This document shows, in pieces, positions 1 to 11,503 of a DNA stretch of 64,000 nucleotides (positions are counted from its first letter, which is position 1; every line of letters starts with the position of its first letter). This DNA is from Steromphala cineraria (lineage: Eukaryota > Mollusca > Gastropoda > Trochida > Trochidae), in assembly GCA_916613615.1 (NCBI GenBank), contig OU744733.1:31969939-32033938 (forward strand), read 5' to 3'. Position numbers and translations under genes: made by a program. A model generated the notes under the pieces. The model did not search any database and had not been told where the DNA came from. It was given only the letters and a program-made list of their open reading frames with translations.

Positions 1-162
1 CTACCTCTAACTATACCTTTCTTTCCGTCGCTTCCCTCATCATATTCGTTCCGTTTCTCCCTGATCTGTCTACTCTATTTTGGAAGGCACCATCAACGTG
101 TTAAATAGCTGAAAAATTGCTGACAACACGTTAAACCCCATCCCACTCACTCACTTGATGTC

Positions 163-336
163 GCGAACGGTTGAGTTGTTTACGCACTTGGTGTCTGCGT
201 TTCGTTTCTGATTGGATAACATGTTCGTAAAGGGAGGTAATTGGATTTGAGATAAACCCCCGTAAAGTTTTCCAGGGCTTGTAGTGTAGATTTATCGGAA
301 CGAAAGCGCTGGATTATCGAGGATGGTAGCGATGAT
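163..336 (-). mobile_element. Partial copy of TTAA-flanked palindromic element (family 2)
   Basis: This segment closely matches the reverse complement of the left arm of the element at 23048-23804. Shared blocks include GTTTACGCA, GTGTCTGCGTTTCGTTTC, TTTTCCAGGGCTTGTAGTG and GAACGAAAGCGCTGG. The termini are not visible here, so the copy is partial. It carries no coding potential. Confidence 0.7.
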
Positions 337-1048
337 TAATTAACTATATTATCAAAATTTTTATTGTATAACCTATATGCAATTTATGCGTTGTTTTTTT
401 CAATTATTGTTCATTGGCCTTTCGTAAGATTTTACCTTACAAGTTGAATGAGTATTGCTTTGGCATCTGCTTGGGGTCTAAGTTCAGTTCAGTTCAGATG
501 CATGGGTTGTATCAGGTGCAATAAAAAAAATTTTTGGGTGACGATACAGATAAATATTTCATTTTTATATAGTTACGAGTTGATAAATCGTCATTTCAGA
601 GAAGTAGAAGCAAACATACTAGTTCCGTCCTCTTGTGTACAGTCTTCAGGGCATCCTGAAGGGGGAAAATGCGATACATTAAGGAAAAATTAGACAAAGA
701 GATCAAACTCACTTACAGTAATATTTGCGACAATATTTCAGATATACATATATCTGCAGTAAAGGCTCAGTCGTAAACTTAGGCCAAGCACTTGAATATA
801 ACATAATGCCTTTTTCACAGTCATTTTACGACATGTCGTATTGATACCTATATTTGCGGTACACTTATCGTGTTATTTATTAATTACATAACAGCAATGT
901 TTAACATTTGTAGTTAATTGCCATTCGTGACGACTGGTAGTTGTTATTTGAATTTGGTGACTTAGTTTGGCAGTAGTATTGAAATGCTCAAATGTACATA
1001 CAGAATAATTGGTTCCCACAAACACATGCCTCTTTGTATACAAGAAAA
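337..1048. other. AT-rich non-coding stretch
   Basis: Only short open frames (about 80 codons or fewer) without recognisable domains occur here, and no repeat family that I can name. Bases 1-162 are also unassigned; 80-130 shares a short block (CATCAACGTGTTAAA then ACGTTAAA) with 12.6 kb. Confidence 0.5.
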
Positions 1049-2276
1049 ATATGATACAATCAACCATCACGCCAACATTGCAAGTTAAACCAGAGAGAAA
1101 CATGGTAACTGTAGTCAATATTTATCGTCAGCCATCAATTGGTGTCAAAAACACTATCATCCCTCAATCGTATGTCTCTTTGAATACCTTATTCAATCCA
1201 ATAAATACAACCATCATCACGTCAACATTCAATTTAAATCATAGAGCAATATGCTAACTGTAGTGAATATTTACCATGAGCTATACATCATAATTGGTTA
1301 TAAAGCATACACTATCATCCTTTAACCTTATGTCTCTTTGATTACAACAGAAACCCATACAAATAATCATCCCCCAAACATCCAATTTAACCATAGAGAA
1401 ACATGCCACCTGCAATGACATTATGCCTTACAAATAAACTTGTTACAAAGCATACGATTACCATCCCTCAAACAGATGCCTCTTTGAATATGTTGAATGC
1501 CTCGTTGTCATTGAAACACACAGAGAAATAATTTGTTCTTAGAATTCATTGATCATTGAATTTCATTTGAATATGAAAACCGTACATTTAGGGTTCTGAG
1601 CGACAGCCTTCTTTCAAACAATGTCACCATGGAAATGACGTAATAATTGCTGTGGCTATGACGTCATTATGGTGAAGTATTGCTAGCGATGTTTTCCAAA
1701 TTTGACTTTCTTTACCAATGATAACACTAGTTTCTCACTATATTTTTTTTCGATAGTATATATCATATTAACAAGAAGGTTTATTACCAATGCATTGAGA
1801 TAATTAATTCCTATGTTTTAATCAAGAATATAATTGTTACGTACGGAAAGTTGTGAGAATTGCCGAAGGTTTAAAAGAAGTAGAACCGGCAGTCGTATTC
1901 AACCCTTGAAATACTATCCTAAGTTAACATGAGTATATAGAAAAAACAAATACGATGCAGTCAACCATCACCCAAACATTCAATGTAAACCATATGGAAA
2001 CATGCTACCTATAGTGAATATTTACCGTCAACAAAACAGATAAATTGATGTTGAAATAACAACATCATCCCTAAATTTTATGTCTCTTTTATTACAACCG
2101 AAAAAAATCGGTCATCCCGCCAAAATTCAATTCAAATAGTAGAGAAACATGCTAACTGTAGTAATCAATCAAGTCATGTCTGAATCTTTGAAAAAGCCTC
2201 AATACAATACAATCAATCTTCAAGCAAATACCCCATCTAACCGTAGAGAAACATGCTAACAATAGTGAATATTTAC
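1049..2276. repeat. Decayed tandem array resembling the CTLD2 exon 3' end
   Basis: Units of roughly 130-155 bp recur here, with starts near 1049, 1191, 1346, 1950, 2098 and 2190. Each carries a version of GAGAAACATGCTAACTGTAG, then TGAATATTTACCGTCAGC, then ATCATCCCT and TTATGTCTCTTTG. The last unit runs into the lectin exon ending at 2277. The part TGAATATTTACCGTCAGC covers the exon's own donor and final codons, and the ATCATC and TTATG blocks align with the exon's NDDDC and GIKL codons on the minus strand. About 1560-1920 interrupts the array and shows no clear unit. I infer that the array grew from the exon end and nearby intron. Confidence 0.65.
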
Positions 2277-2519
2277 CGTCAGCCAAACATATAAATTTGC
2301 GTCGAAGATTGCAATCATCATCATTCAGCTTTATGCCTTCTGTGCCTCTCAAATTAAACACGCCAGTCATGCAATTCTCCGTCCCATGGGCGTTGTTTGG
2401 TTCTCCAGGAGACCAATTTGATGTCATATCAGGTGACGGTACAGGTTTGAACCAGTCAAAGTACTCAAACTTAACACCAGGTCCTGTTAGCCGTCGCCCC
2501 GCAGTCCAGAAACTGGTAC
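2277..2519 (-). CDS. C-type lectin-like domain 2, second-half exon
   Basis: This exon encodes 80 full codons completing the second CTLD: SFWTAGRRL core, NWSPGEPNN with the EPN motif, TENC, then KLNDDDC and RRKFIC with the remaining core cysteines. The usual WND is LND here; the Asn-Asp pair that coordinates calcium is kept but the Trp is lost. The acceptor is CTACAAG and the donor GTAAAT. The intron upstream contains a reverse-oriented Helentron-like repeat (2600-2949). The exon ends in phase 1, so at least one further exon should exist below 2275; I could not find it, and the space is filled by a decayed repeat related to this exon. The gene is therefore 3' incomplete as seen. Confidence 0.87.
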
Positions 2520-2599
2520 CTTGTAGATTGACATAATGAATCGTTAAGTAATGGGTATGTAAAAGACAAGCAAGAGTCACATTAAATAAAAACAAGCAA

Positions 2600-2949
2600 A
2601 CAAATGAGCGTGGCTCACTAATACCCCGACCGTGCATCCCTGACAAACTGAATTATTTTTCACGTCCAAAGTAGACATCTCTTGTACAGCAGTCGATATT
2701 GATATTGAAATGGACCAAGTTCAAAACATGGAAATTTTGAAAAAATTCAAATATTAATGAAATTTGTTTTTATTTTCCGCTGCACACCTCATAGTAGGGT
2801 AGAATACGTGAGCACAATCTGACAATAATTTGATAAACTGTTTCCGATTTTTTCCGAAATAGGTCGGACAAAACATATCCTCGGACAGACGGACGGACGG
2901 AATCGTTATTATTACTGTATACCCTCGACCGTTGGTCGGGGGTATAAAA
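2600..2949 (-). mobile_element. Helentron-like non-autonomous repeat, one core unit
   Basis: Read on the minus strand, it begins with a terminal palindrome (ATACCCCCGACC, AAC, GGTCGAGGGTAT), then a CCGT-rich microsatellite, one ~180-bp core containing TTTGTCCGACCTATTTCGG, then GGTCGGGGTATT and a 3' hairpin (TGAGCCACGCTCA). It is the same family as the larger copy at 7100-8030 on the plus strand. It sits in the intron between the two exons of CTLD2. Confidence 0.75.
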
Positions 2950-3597
2950 AATTGTGTGGTGTCATGCAAGGGTTATCATGCAGAAACTTAGATGAGTGCA
3001 TCTTGCTAGAAGTTTTGAATGGTCGAAAACACTTGTTATGATTTGTGTCAGGAGGAGTACCTTGTTATAGCATTCCTAAAACCAACACATATGAATTTAT
3101 AACCTCCGTTACGACACCAAGACCCTGTTTCTAATTGCAATTCGTCTCACATAAAAATGGTCACCAGTAGTTTTTGCTTGGAACCTTATAATGTCGTTTA
3201 CAACTATGGAAACTCATAGTACTGAGATATTTGACCCTATGAAGATTAACATTTGTCATTAAAATGTATTCATAAGGGAAAATAGACAATACTTAACGAA
3301 TTCCAGGAAGGACACATTATCTCTCCCGAGTTAAAATAAGTTGGTAACTTGAATTTTCGAGCTTAGACGAGAGAACCACCCAATTAATACAACAAGGGAA
3401 AGATAATCTGGATAAATCTAATTTAATTGGTTCAAAGACAGGGAAAAAGTGTAACTCCCTTGAGACTTACAGGAACAATACCAATATCCATCCCTGCATA
3501 TAGATAATATTTAGAAATAACAATGTGTTACTAATTGTTAAGGTCTCATTGAAGCATCAATGTGAAACAGACAATACACAAGTTAAAGTTCGTTTAC

Positions 3598-3792
3598 CAT
3601 CTGCGTACGGTAGGGTTGAGAAATATGCTTCGATATCATCTTTTTCCTGCTTTTCCATCTTTGTCAACCCTAATCCCTTGTCGATACATGCTTTCCTCGC
3701 ATCTTGCCAGTTCGATAAGGTGCGGTTGTAGATGAAACATGTGCTCCCGACTTTTATTGTTCCATTGCTGCATGCTTTAATGTGTGATGTCT
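3598..3792 (-). CDS. C-type lectin-like domain 2, first-half exon
   Basis: The exon holds 64 full codons flanked by an acceptor (TTCTTTAG) and a donor (GTAAAC). It starts TSHIKACSNGTIKVGSTC, giving the paired cysteines of a long-form CTLD hairpin, then NWQDARKAC with the first core cysteine, and ends YFSTLPYAD. Its phase 1 entry and exit match the CTLD1 second-half exon upstream and the exon at 2519 downstream. This makes the predicted protein a secreted chain with two CTLDs in a row. The intron separating it from CTLD1 contains Tc1/mariner debris (about 5.4-6.0 kb) and a stray MITE end near 3947. Confidence 0.87.
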
Positions 3793-3946
3793 CTAAAGAA
3801 ACAAAGGTGTTTAATAAAAGTGTTTTATGTTAAAAGATTAATTGAAATAAATGTACATACGAATATCATCATAGAATGAAGCGATTAACATACATCGGAA
3901 CCACGGTTGAAGCCACATAGAAAATGTGGAAATATAAGGTTATTTT

Positions 3947-3967
3947 GAAGAGCCACTCCGTGATTTT
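3947..3967 (+). repeat. Orphan terminus of TTAA-flanked element family 2
   Basis: The short match GAGCCACTCCGTGA corresponds to the left end of the element at 23048. No partner end is visible nearby, so this is an isolated remnant or a much decayed copy in a lectin-gene intron. Confidence 0.45.
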
Positions 3968-5404
3968 CTAAATAACTTTTTTGAGGGGCATTTTAGAAGT
4001 TGGATTGACAATAATGCAGAGGAAAATATAGATGACAACATATTTGTTCATTGTATGCTAAATCTAAATGCCTTTACTGATGGTATGAATTAACAACTTC
4101 TGTCATTATGATCCTATATTGACAAATTTATGGTCGATACCCGTCAAACAAAATCTGAAAACAGTTGCATATATTCAAAGAAGCCGAAATCACACCTTCA
4201 ATTTACTGTTTAGGAACACAGTAATAATAACTGTTCTCCCAAAATGTCCGCAGATCAAAGAGAAGATTTCTGTTTGAAGTTGTTTCCATACCCATACGCA
4301 TACCCGACATTGGACTATTGATTTTAAAACTTTAATGAATATTTAAAAAAATGTGATTAATTGTTTAATTTTTTTTATTTCATTTTTTAGGAAAAAAATT
4401 CATCAAGTTAACTTTTCACTACCAGGAATATCACTTTCTAAGCAATAATGTCATCCAATGCAAGACCGCAATGTTTTGAACCTGAGGTATCTGACATCAT
4501 GTGACTTTTTTTACCCCTGCCTTGTTTCTATCATCCAAGCACAATACAGAAACTGCCTAACTCGGAGTATTTTATACTATATGTCAATGGTCAATGGTCA
4601 GGATAGCTGATCGCTAACAGAAATTTGCCTAATCTTACATCTTAATCTGATTTTGTAATCAAAGTAACATTTGGCTGACTTTGTAATTTTCCTTACTTGT
4701 CTAGTAAAAAAGCATTACCTACCTTTTTTCACGCACTTAGGAGGACATTCTACAACATTAAACAAGATCTTTGTTAAGAATGAAATAATTTTTGTGGTTC
4801 TCTTGATACAAAGTTAAATACTTTGCATACCATTAGTTCAATGTACAAATTTTACAAATTCGCCAAGACGACGTCGGAATTTTCTTAAATAAGGAAAAGA
4901 ATGTATATCAATACTATGATTTACTTCATATAGTAAGTAAGTAAAATATTTAAAATGATAAACCCTTGAATACCACAACTAATACAAATTAAATTCGAAA
5001 TAATAACATACACAAGTTCTCCAGTCAAGTACATTAGTACACGAATCAGAATGTTTACTGAACTGCATTAGAAAGATATGGCGTATTTGATGCTACAGAT
5101 CTTGTCATTGTCATTTTTTGAAATTATATAGAAACCAAACCTATGGATCAAAGATGTCAGAATAGTTAATGTGGTGTTTGAATCCAAAACCGAATTTGCC
5201 ACAGGAACATTGATGATCAAAACGGAACGTTGTGCCTAATGCGCAAACACGTGTATGGATCATGTTGTGCATGTTCATGTACTAAACCCGGGCTTTTAAA
5301 TTTTTAAATCACAAAAATTGCAACAACAAGGTTGTGAGTGAGTTGGTGTTTTACTTGTTTTGAACAATATTTAAGTTATTAAACACGTGTGAGGTATGGA
5401 GCCA
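3968..5404. other. Intronic AT-rich sequence without recognisable features
   Basis: This is part of the long intron between CTLD1 and CTLD2. I see no coding frame with domains and no clear repeat. Confidence 0.5.
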
Positions 5405-6003
5405 TATAAATGGTGTTTAAGGGCGCTCCAGATGATGTGAGTACCAGACACTTTCATGTGCATCCTTCAACTATTTGTCGACTATAAAAAATTTCAGACA
5501 ACTGGATCAGGTGCAGATTGCACCATTTGGCGGCGTGCGCCATTTCTTAGATCTGTTTATCAAGACCTCTATTTCTGTGATCGCACCTGAAAAACAGATT
5601 CCTACCCGCCGCTGAGACAGAACAATGCCTTATCAATGCTCACTTGGTATGCAGACGTCTTGCTACTTACAACACCCAGTGTCTGCATTCCATTCATCAC
5701 ACGAAACTATTGCAACAAATGACTCGCCTGACAGCAATAGGCAAGTAACAGGGCCAATCTTAACACACATTAAACACTGACAACTACAGATTTAACCTCT
5801 CTTCGCAGATTGACTTGAATAGAAAGTACTCAGATCTGAATCCCATCGAACATTTGTGGGGCGCAGCTCCTCAAAACCATTTCAGAACATTTCTGCGACG
5901 CTTGTGTCTCCAAAAACCTCATTGGCACTTTATGAAAATAGCCAATGATATTATGCCTCATGCAATATTGGCGATCCTTGGATATAAGATTGCAAGGACT
6001 TAA
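5405..6003 (+). pseudogene. Tc1/mariner transposase remnant
   Basis: Fragments of a Tc1-like transposase survive in shifting frames. Near 5440-5510 the reading HFHVHPSTICRL followed by FQTTGSGADC resembles the DNA-binding helix-turn-helix region. Near 5824-5860 the reading SDLNPIEHLWG is the conserved block around the last catalytic acidic residue of the DDE domain. The middle is decayed and contains stops. Tc1/mariner transposases cut and paste DNA at TA sites; this copy cannot be active. No terminal inverted repeats were found. It lies within the lectin gene's intron on the opposite strand. Confidence 0.75.
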
Positions 6004-6231
6004 TGTATTTTGTTTAAGGTTTCTTACATAACAACGTTTCTTAATTAAAAGCAAATGCCATACGGATATATATTCATATACGTAAAATAAAATAACTGTT
6101 CTCTGAATATATGTTGCAAAGGGAGAAATCATTCCTACATCATATTGCTATAGTTTTTAACAAAGCATATAGAAACAACATTGATCTATTCAATATTCAA
6201 TGGTCTCATTAATAGAAACAACACCCATTAC

Positions 6232-6456
6232 CTTTATCTTGGCAAATGTAATAGCATGGTCGGTCACATTTCTCGTCGTTCCAACCAATATAGCCTTGAT
6301 TCTGTTTGTAGTCAACACACTGTTCGTCGAAGGGATTGTTTGGCTCGCCAGTGTTCCAGTAAGTGTTGAGAACAAGTTCATGAGTGGACGTGAAAGAATA
6401 ACCACTAATTGATGATGGGCTCCTCTTTATGCCAATCCAAAAACATGTCTCTATAC
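6232..6456 (-). CDS. C-type lectin-like domain 1, second-half exon
   Basis: This exon completes the first CTLD. It encodes the conserved FWIG core, then YWNTGEPNNP with the EPN motif typical of mannose-type calcium-dependent binding, DEQC (second core cysteine), GWNDEKC carrying the WND calcium/sugar motif and third core cysteine, and CYYIC with the last core cysteine. The acceptor (CTAAAG) and donor (GTAATG) both fit, and the exon begins with two bases that finish the glycine codon split by the upstream intron. All key residues for calcium and sugar binding are present, so this domain is predicted to be functional. Ligand preference for mannose-like sugars is inference from EPN. Confidence 0.9.
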
Positions 6457-6855
6457 CTTTAGAAGGAAATATTGATATTGATAAAGATTGTGGATGTTAT
6501 CGGCTGATTTTGATATGTTTTCTTCTTTTATGCAGAGATCATGAACCAAGTGTTTTATATATCATTTGTATCAAATATTAGAACTTATATCTTAATTTAG
6601 AAAGCTTACACGAGTAAATCATATAAAAAATATTTTTAAATCTTGATATCATAAGATATAATTTGTTGAAAGGGTTTATCGTATTTCTATATATTTTAGT
6701 TGTGAGCTACATTTTGAGGAGTAATTTCATTTGGGTCAGATAACATATCTATAAATATGTAATGTCTATTTTCCTATTAGAAATGTTGATTTGCTAAATT
6801 AGCTAAATAACCCTCGTTCTGAAGTTTTGAGAGATTTTGAAGGTAACCATCCTAC

Positions 6856-7026
6856 CCTGTAACGCTTTACCAATCGCTTCATGGTCCATGTAATGCTTTG
6901 GAGCCGCAAGACTTGAACCCTGTGATAAGCACATACTGTTGGAATCATTCCAAGATCTTTTCTCTGAACTAAAGCTGAAACATCTCTCAGGCGTCCTCTC
7001 CACCTTATCCGCACACCTGGAAAGGC
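6856..7026 (-). CDS. C-type lectin-like domain 1, first-half exon
   Basis: The exon encodes 56 full codons, beginning LSRCADKVERTPERCFSF and ending KALQ plus one base. The two early cysteines fit the extra N-terminal hairpin of a long-form CTLD. The segment SWNDSNSMC is the helix with the first core cysteine. The acceptor is the AG at 7028-7027; this choice keeps phase 1 with the signal exon, whereas the nearby AG at 7018 would not. The donor GTAGG follows 6856. The family binds carbohydrates or proteins outside the cell, often in innate recognition. A shift of frame gives only stops or non-lectin protein, so the reading is secure. Confidence 0.88.
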
Positions 7027-7099
7027 CTGTCATGAGACATATTAATAAGTTGCATTCGTTGAAATTTAAGAAACAATGAAGGTATTCTTCCACATTTTT

Positions 7100-8030
7100 A
7101 TACCCCCGACCAACGGTCCGGGGTATCTAGTAATACCAACGATTCCGTCTGTGTGTGTGTGTGTGGGTGTGTGTCCGTGTGTGTGTCCGTCCGAGGACAT
7201 TTTTTGTCCGACCTATTACGGGGAAACCATTTGTCCGATTAATTTCAAATTTTGCACATGTCTTCTACCCTACTAGGAGGGGTGCAGTGCGAAGTTACAG
7301 CAAATTTCGTTAACATTTGAATTTTTTATTAATTTTTTACAAATTTCCATGTTTTGAACTTAGTCATTTTCAAATATCAGATTTGTCCGACCTATTACGG
7401 GAAAACTATTTGACCGATTTATTTCAAATTTTGCACATGTCTTCTACCCTACTAGGAGGGGTGTAGTGCCAAGTAACAGCAAATTTCGTTAACATTTGAA
7501 TTTATTATTAATTTTTTACAAATTTCCATGTTTTGAACTTAGTCATTTTCCAATATCAGATTTGTCCGACCTATTACGGGAAAACCATTCGACCGATTAA
7601 TTTCAAATTTTGCACATGTCTTTTACCCTACTAGGAGGGATGCAGTGTGAAGTAACAGCAAATTTCGTTTATATTTAAATTTTTTACAAATTTCCATGTT
7701 TTGAACTTAGTCATTTTCCAATATCAGATTTGTCCGACCTATTACGGGAAAAAGTCTGATTCTGATTCTTTTCACATTTTGCATGTGTCTTCTTCCATAC
7801 TAGGAGCGGTGCAGTGCCAAATCAATACTAAAATTAATGAGTGTTTTTTGTGTGTTTACAAACTTCCATTTTTTGGATTAGTCATTTTTCTCAATTCCTC
7901 TTTGGGGGTCAAATGCTGTGCAAGAGATGACTACATTGAAAGTAAAAAGTAATTCAGTTAGTCAGGGATGCACGGTCGGGGGTATTAGTGAGCCACGCTC
8001 ACTTTTTTGCTTGTTCTTGTTTCTTCTGAG
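7100..8030 (+). mobile_element. Helentron-like non-autonomous element with tandem ~179-bp core
   Basis: The left end is a palindrome at 7100-7126 (ATACCCCCGACC, AAC, GGTCCGGGGTAT). It is followed by a GT/CCGT microsatellite at about 7146-7195, then a core repeated with a period near 179 bp (starts near 7207, 7383, 7563 and 7732; the last is degenerate), each containing TTTGTCCGACCTATTACGGG and CTACCCTACTAGGAGGG. The right side has GGTCGGGGGTAT at 7974-7985, inverted to the left end, and a hairpin AGTGAGC-CAC-GCTCACT at 7987-8003. This layout matches Helentron-associated repeats (HINE, DINE-1 and oyster pearl type). Similarity to the 2.6-kb copy runs some 20 bases past the hairpin. It lies in intron 1 of the lectin gene. 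Confidence 0.72.
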
Positions 8031-8465
8031 TTTGTGGAAAATTTTGCACAATTCCTTACGGGGCAGTCATATGTGGGTTTATATTTAAATGCGATGCCCA
8101 AGTATAAACTTTTACCTTTGTAGCGTGGCGCAGCTAGACCGCCTGTGCTGCCTACTGGGAACTCGATTTTGTTTATGTTCTTGTAATTCACATTTATTGT
8201 AATAAACAGAATAATATAATTGTGACCACCATGACACAATATGTAAACAACACTCGTTCCATCCGTTATTTAATGCTTTATTATTTGTTGATAGCTAGCT
8301 GGACATGATATTACGAGAAATATTACAAAATGAAACTTTTTTTTTCTAATTTATCTCTTATAAATGTTAACGCGATTAACTACACAACTTCAATTCAAAC
8401 TTACCAGGCGTACATTTGGAACCTCGGTAATTTTGAAGACAGAATTGACAATTGTTCAAACTTAC

Positions 8466-8514
8466 CTCCAACAAATGATGCACATGTTAAAATCAATATT
8501 TTCATGGTCTGCAT
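8466..8514 (-). CDS. Signal-peptide first exon of tandem C-type lectin gene
   Basis: This short exon encodes 16 residues, starting MQTMKILILTCASFVG, then the first base of a split codon. The hydrophobic core is typical of a secretory signal peptide. A consensus donor (GTAAGT) follows directly at 8465. The intron is phase 1, matching the acceptor phase of the CTLD exon at 7026, so the two should join in frame. The intron between them carries a Helentron-like repeat. A second in-frame donor lies about 60 bases downstream (near 8403) and might be used alternatively. The second Met (residue 4) is another possible start. The assignment as first exon of this gene is inferred from phase, strand and position; no transcript evidence is available. 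Confidence 0.6.
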
Positions 8515-9104
8515 ATTTGCAAATGTATACACCAATTGAATGTATGTGGAAAAGATTGTCGGTTGTGCTATATCAATAGATATTGAATGGTCTGAAAACA
8601 AGTGAAAAAAATCACATCATGCACAAAACACATTAATGTAGAATTCTGTTCAAAAGCCCTTTGGGTCTCAAGGTCAGGTCAAATTTTGCAATAACATCTT
8701 GCATGACGAAGGGAGTTTGTAGTAGTGCTGATTTTTTGGGCTTTTTACTTTGAATGAGAATATGAAACATCAAAGAAAACTTATTTCTTACATGTGTGTG
8801 TAATGTTGAAAAGAATGTTATGTTCTAAAGTGTGGTCACAAATGATCAAGTTTTATGTGTTGAAAAGTGTATGATATATCTGTAATATACATCAAGTAAA
8901 ATATTTAGCAACATCAAATCTAAATAAAACTTTCTCAATAAGTACTCCCGATTTTGCTTAAAGTGCATTCTACATGCATTTCACATGCCGATTGCTTTGT
9001 CATGAATTGTATACAGTGTCATTTGAATTTTGAGATACTGATAGCTCTTATAATAACAGTGTCATGCAGTACAGCAATGCCCCTTTTAAGTGTTAGTTCT
9101 ATTG
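8515..9104. other. Upstream region of the lectin gene; no clear elements
   Basis: This AT-rich stretch would contain the promoter of the minus-strand lectin gene. I see no convincing TATA box or other regulatory element that can be assigned from sequence alone. Confidence 0.35.
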
Positions 9105-9920
9105 TATTGGGCACCAAATCAAGTTAAAACTAGCTGTAATGTTTACGTCCCATATGTCCTACATAACATCTATCGACTTACCCACTCGATCCTTGTCGAG
9201 CATGTGTGGAAATCAAAAGAACTGGCTCAGCTCTTATAATCGGGCGTCTTTAGGATATATATGCACTTTGAGAATTATGAATATATCGTATATATATGTT
9301 ACAGTCAATGTCTAAAATCAGCCAATCTGTAGATTGACGGAAATTTTTAGTCAATCTGTAGATTGCCTGATTCACTCAGGCAATGTATACAAATGTAGAT
9401 TGACTGAAAAAAGCAGTCAATGTTTAGATTGACTGAAAATTTAGGCTGAATTCAGACAGATTGACTGAAATGAATTATGCTCATTAATGAAATCTCCCGT
9501 AATCTTACAAGTATACTGAAATATATGAATAATAAGTATAAGATATATTCTATTCAAGTCTGGGTTCTCCCATGTTTGCATTTGTCAAGATGTTGGAAAT
9601 GATAAATTATTTACTTCTATGCTTAAGCAAAGATTACAGGATATATATTTTCAAGACTGGCATTGTACAATATCCTCCTCAAGATTTTTATGTCACTATT
9701 CCAATATAAAATCTTTACTTACTCCTTACTCCCTTATGGGCTGTAAACATTACAGCGACATTTAACTATATCGTCTGATTCTAAGATCTGAGCCAGTTCA
9801 GGTTGATTGCCACGCATGCCCGACACGGAGCGAGTTGTTAAATCACTAGATGTATTGTAGGACTCATGAGACGTCAACATTTAAACTAGTTTTATCTAGA
9901 TTGTTTGGTACCAAATTTAC
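9105..9920. mobile_element. Foldback-type element with ~120-bp inverted ends
   Basis: Bases about 9105-9240 and 9780-9920 are imperfect inverted repeats, sharing GTTAAAACTAG, CATCTA, GTGTCG-like and GAACTGGCTCAG blocks. Between them, 9300-9475 is packed with short palindromic motifs around GTAGATTGACTGA and its complement. A related ~120-bp arm occurs at 19726-19850. No transposase frame is visible, so this is a non-autonomous DNA element. Confidence 0.65.
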
Positions 9921-11503
9921 TCAATCAGTTAATGTGATATACACATGTGTCACGTAATAGCATGGAAAACCACTGTGACGAAATATGGATTGTAAACTGC
10001 TTATTAAGTAGGTGAACTCCTTGTAATCATTATTTATCACTTTTAACTGAGAAAATGTTTGTTAATTACCTTTTTTTCAAATAATGAGGAAATTCAATGT
10101 TTAAATCATCAGCTAACATGTATGTTCGTAAAGTATTAAACCAAATGACCGACATTATAAATTTTGGAAATCTAGCATTGAGATATATTTTTGTAATATA
10201 TTTTCTATTTTGATAAAATGTTCAACATAGTAATACCTAGTGCACTTCAGATCAATATAGGGATAACAGGCACACTGACATATATGTTTGATATATAATG
10301 ATATTTTGATAAAAGAAAATACAGAATTGGTATGCTGCTAAATCTGATAAATGAAGTAGTAAGTTAATGCTTGACATACATGTAACTAGTATTCAGATAA
10401 TCACACTGTTACAGAAATAGAAGAAATTTATAAAAATGGTTTGACCTTTAACCTAAAGCGAGTAAAATGTGAGTAAAGACCTGATTACTTCTCGGTTCAA
10501 TGTTCATCCTTATTGATCAGCTGTTCTTGTGCGAGAGAGACAATCAGTTGATTGCCCAACGATTCCCTATTATCAACACGTCACAAACAAAATGCCTTGT
10601 TGTTTCAGGGTAAACCTTACCATTGATTACAGTGTGGTGACTGTGATTGTGCACTTTTCTTGGTTAAGAGTCATTTTGTGTAGACGGCATTCGTCTATTA
10701 CTTAACGTTATCCATCGACTAGACCTTTTGTAAAATTTCACCTATAAAGAGGTATATTTTATATCTATAAATATTAATTTTTAAGTTGAATTGATTTTAT
10801 AATATTAACTATCATTAATCATATATCTTCTCTTCTCCTTACTAACATCTGCAGTGTTATTAATATTTGATTAAATCGAGTCAACAACAATTTTGTAAAC
10901 GCAAGTGCTAAAAAGGCTTAAGTATTTTAAATGAAGAAGGCAATGGTGCATCAGGAAACAGGGTAAACCCCTGTATGAATCTCCCGGTGACATGAACAGG
11001 ATTGGAAAAAAATAAAATGTTACATACATGAAACCAATTATGTAAAAGTTACAGGATATGTAAATTCAAAAATCAAGACAATATATGTATAATGCATCAA
11101 ATAGCTTTTGATAAGTCGATATTATGAGATAAAGACTTACTTGCGCATTTGACATCAGCTACGTTTAAGCTATTTAGAAATGTACATTGTTTGATCTTTA
11201 AAATTCAGTGTAAAGTTAAGTATATTTTTGAAATAGGAAGATCGAAAGTGTTGTTGAATTGAATATGGCAGGTGACGCAAGAAATTGATTTTGATAAAAT
11301 GATCATGATGTTTTTTACAAGATAGTCGATGTCTAATATCCGTCACCATAGAGACCATTATCATCATATCAATATAGACCAAAACTAACTTTATGATTAG
11401 GAATGTAAGTCTGCAGTTATTTTGACAAGAAAAGGATAAATGAATAAGGTAAGTAACATTTAGTTCGTATTGATGTATTGTTTGTAAGGCAGTTTTATAT
11501 ATA
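9921..11503. other. AT-rich non-coding stretch
   Basis: No frame with recognisable domains and no repeat family could be identified. The 147-codon open frame crossing 11170-11613 on the minus strand runs into the Ginger-like element end and shows no domain. Confidence 0.45.

Noticed and set aside
7140..7200. GT-rich tract as possible regulatory Z-DNA
   Set aside because: It is the microsatellite component of the Helentron-like repeat, present in shorter CCGT form in the sister copy.
7985..8239. 84-codon minus-strand frame between the signal exon and CTLD1, with a CPVRNC segment
   Set aside because: It has no acceptor in the right phase and overlaps the end of the Helentron-like repeat.
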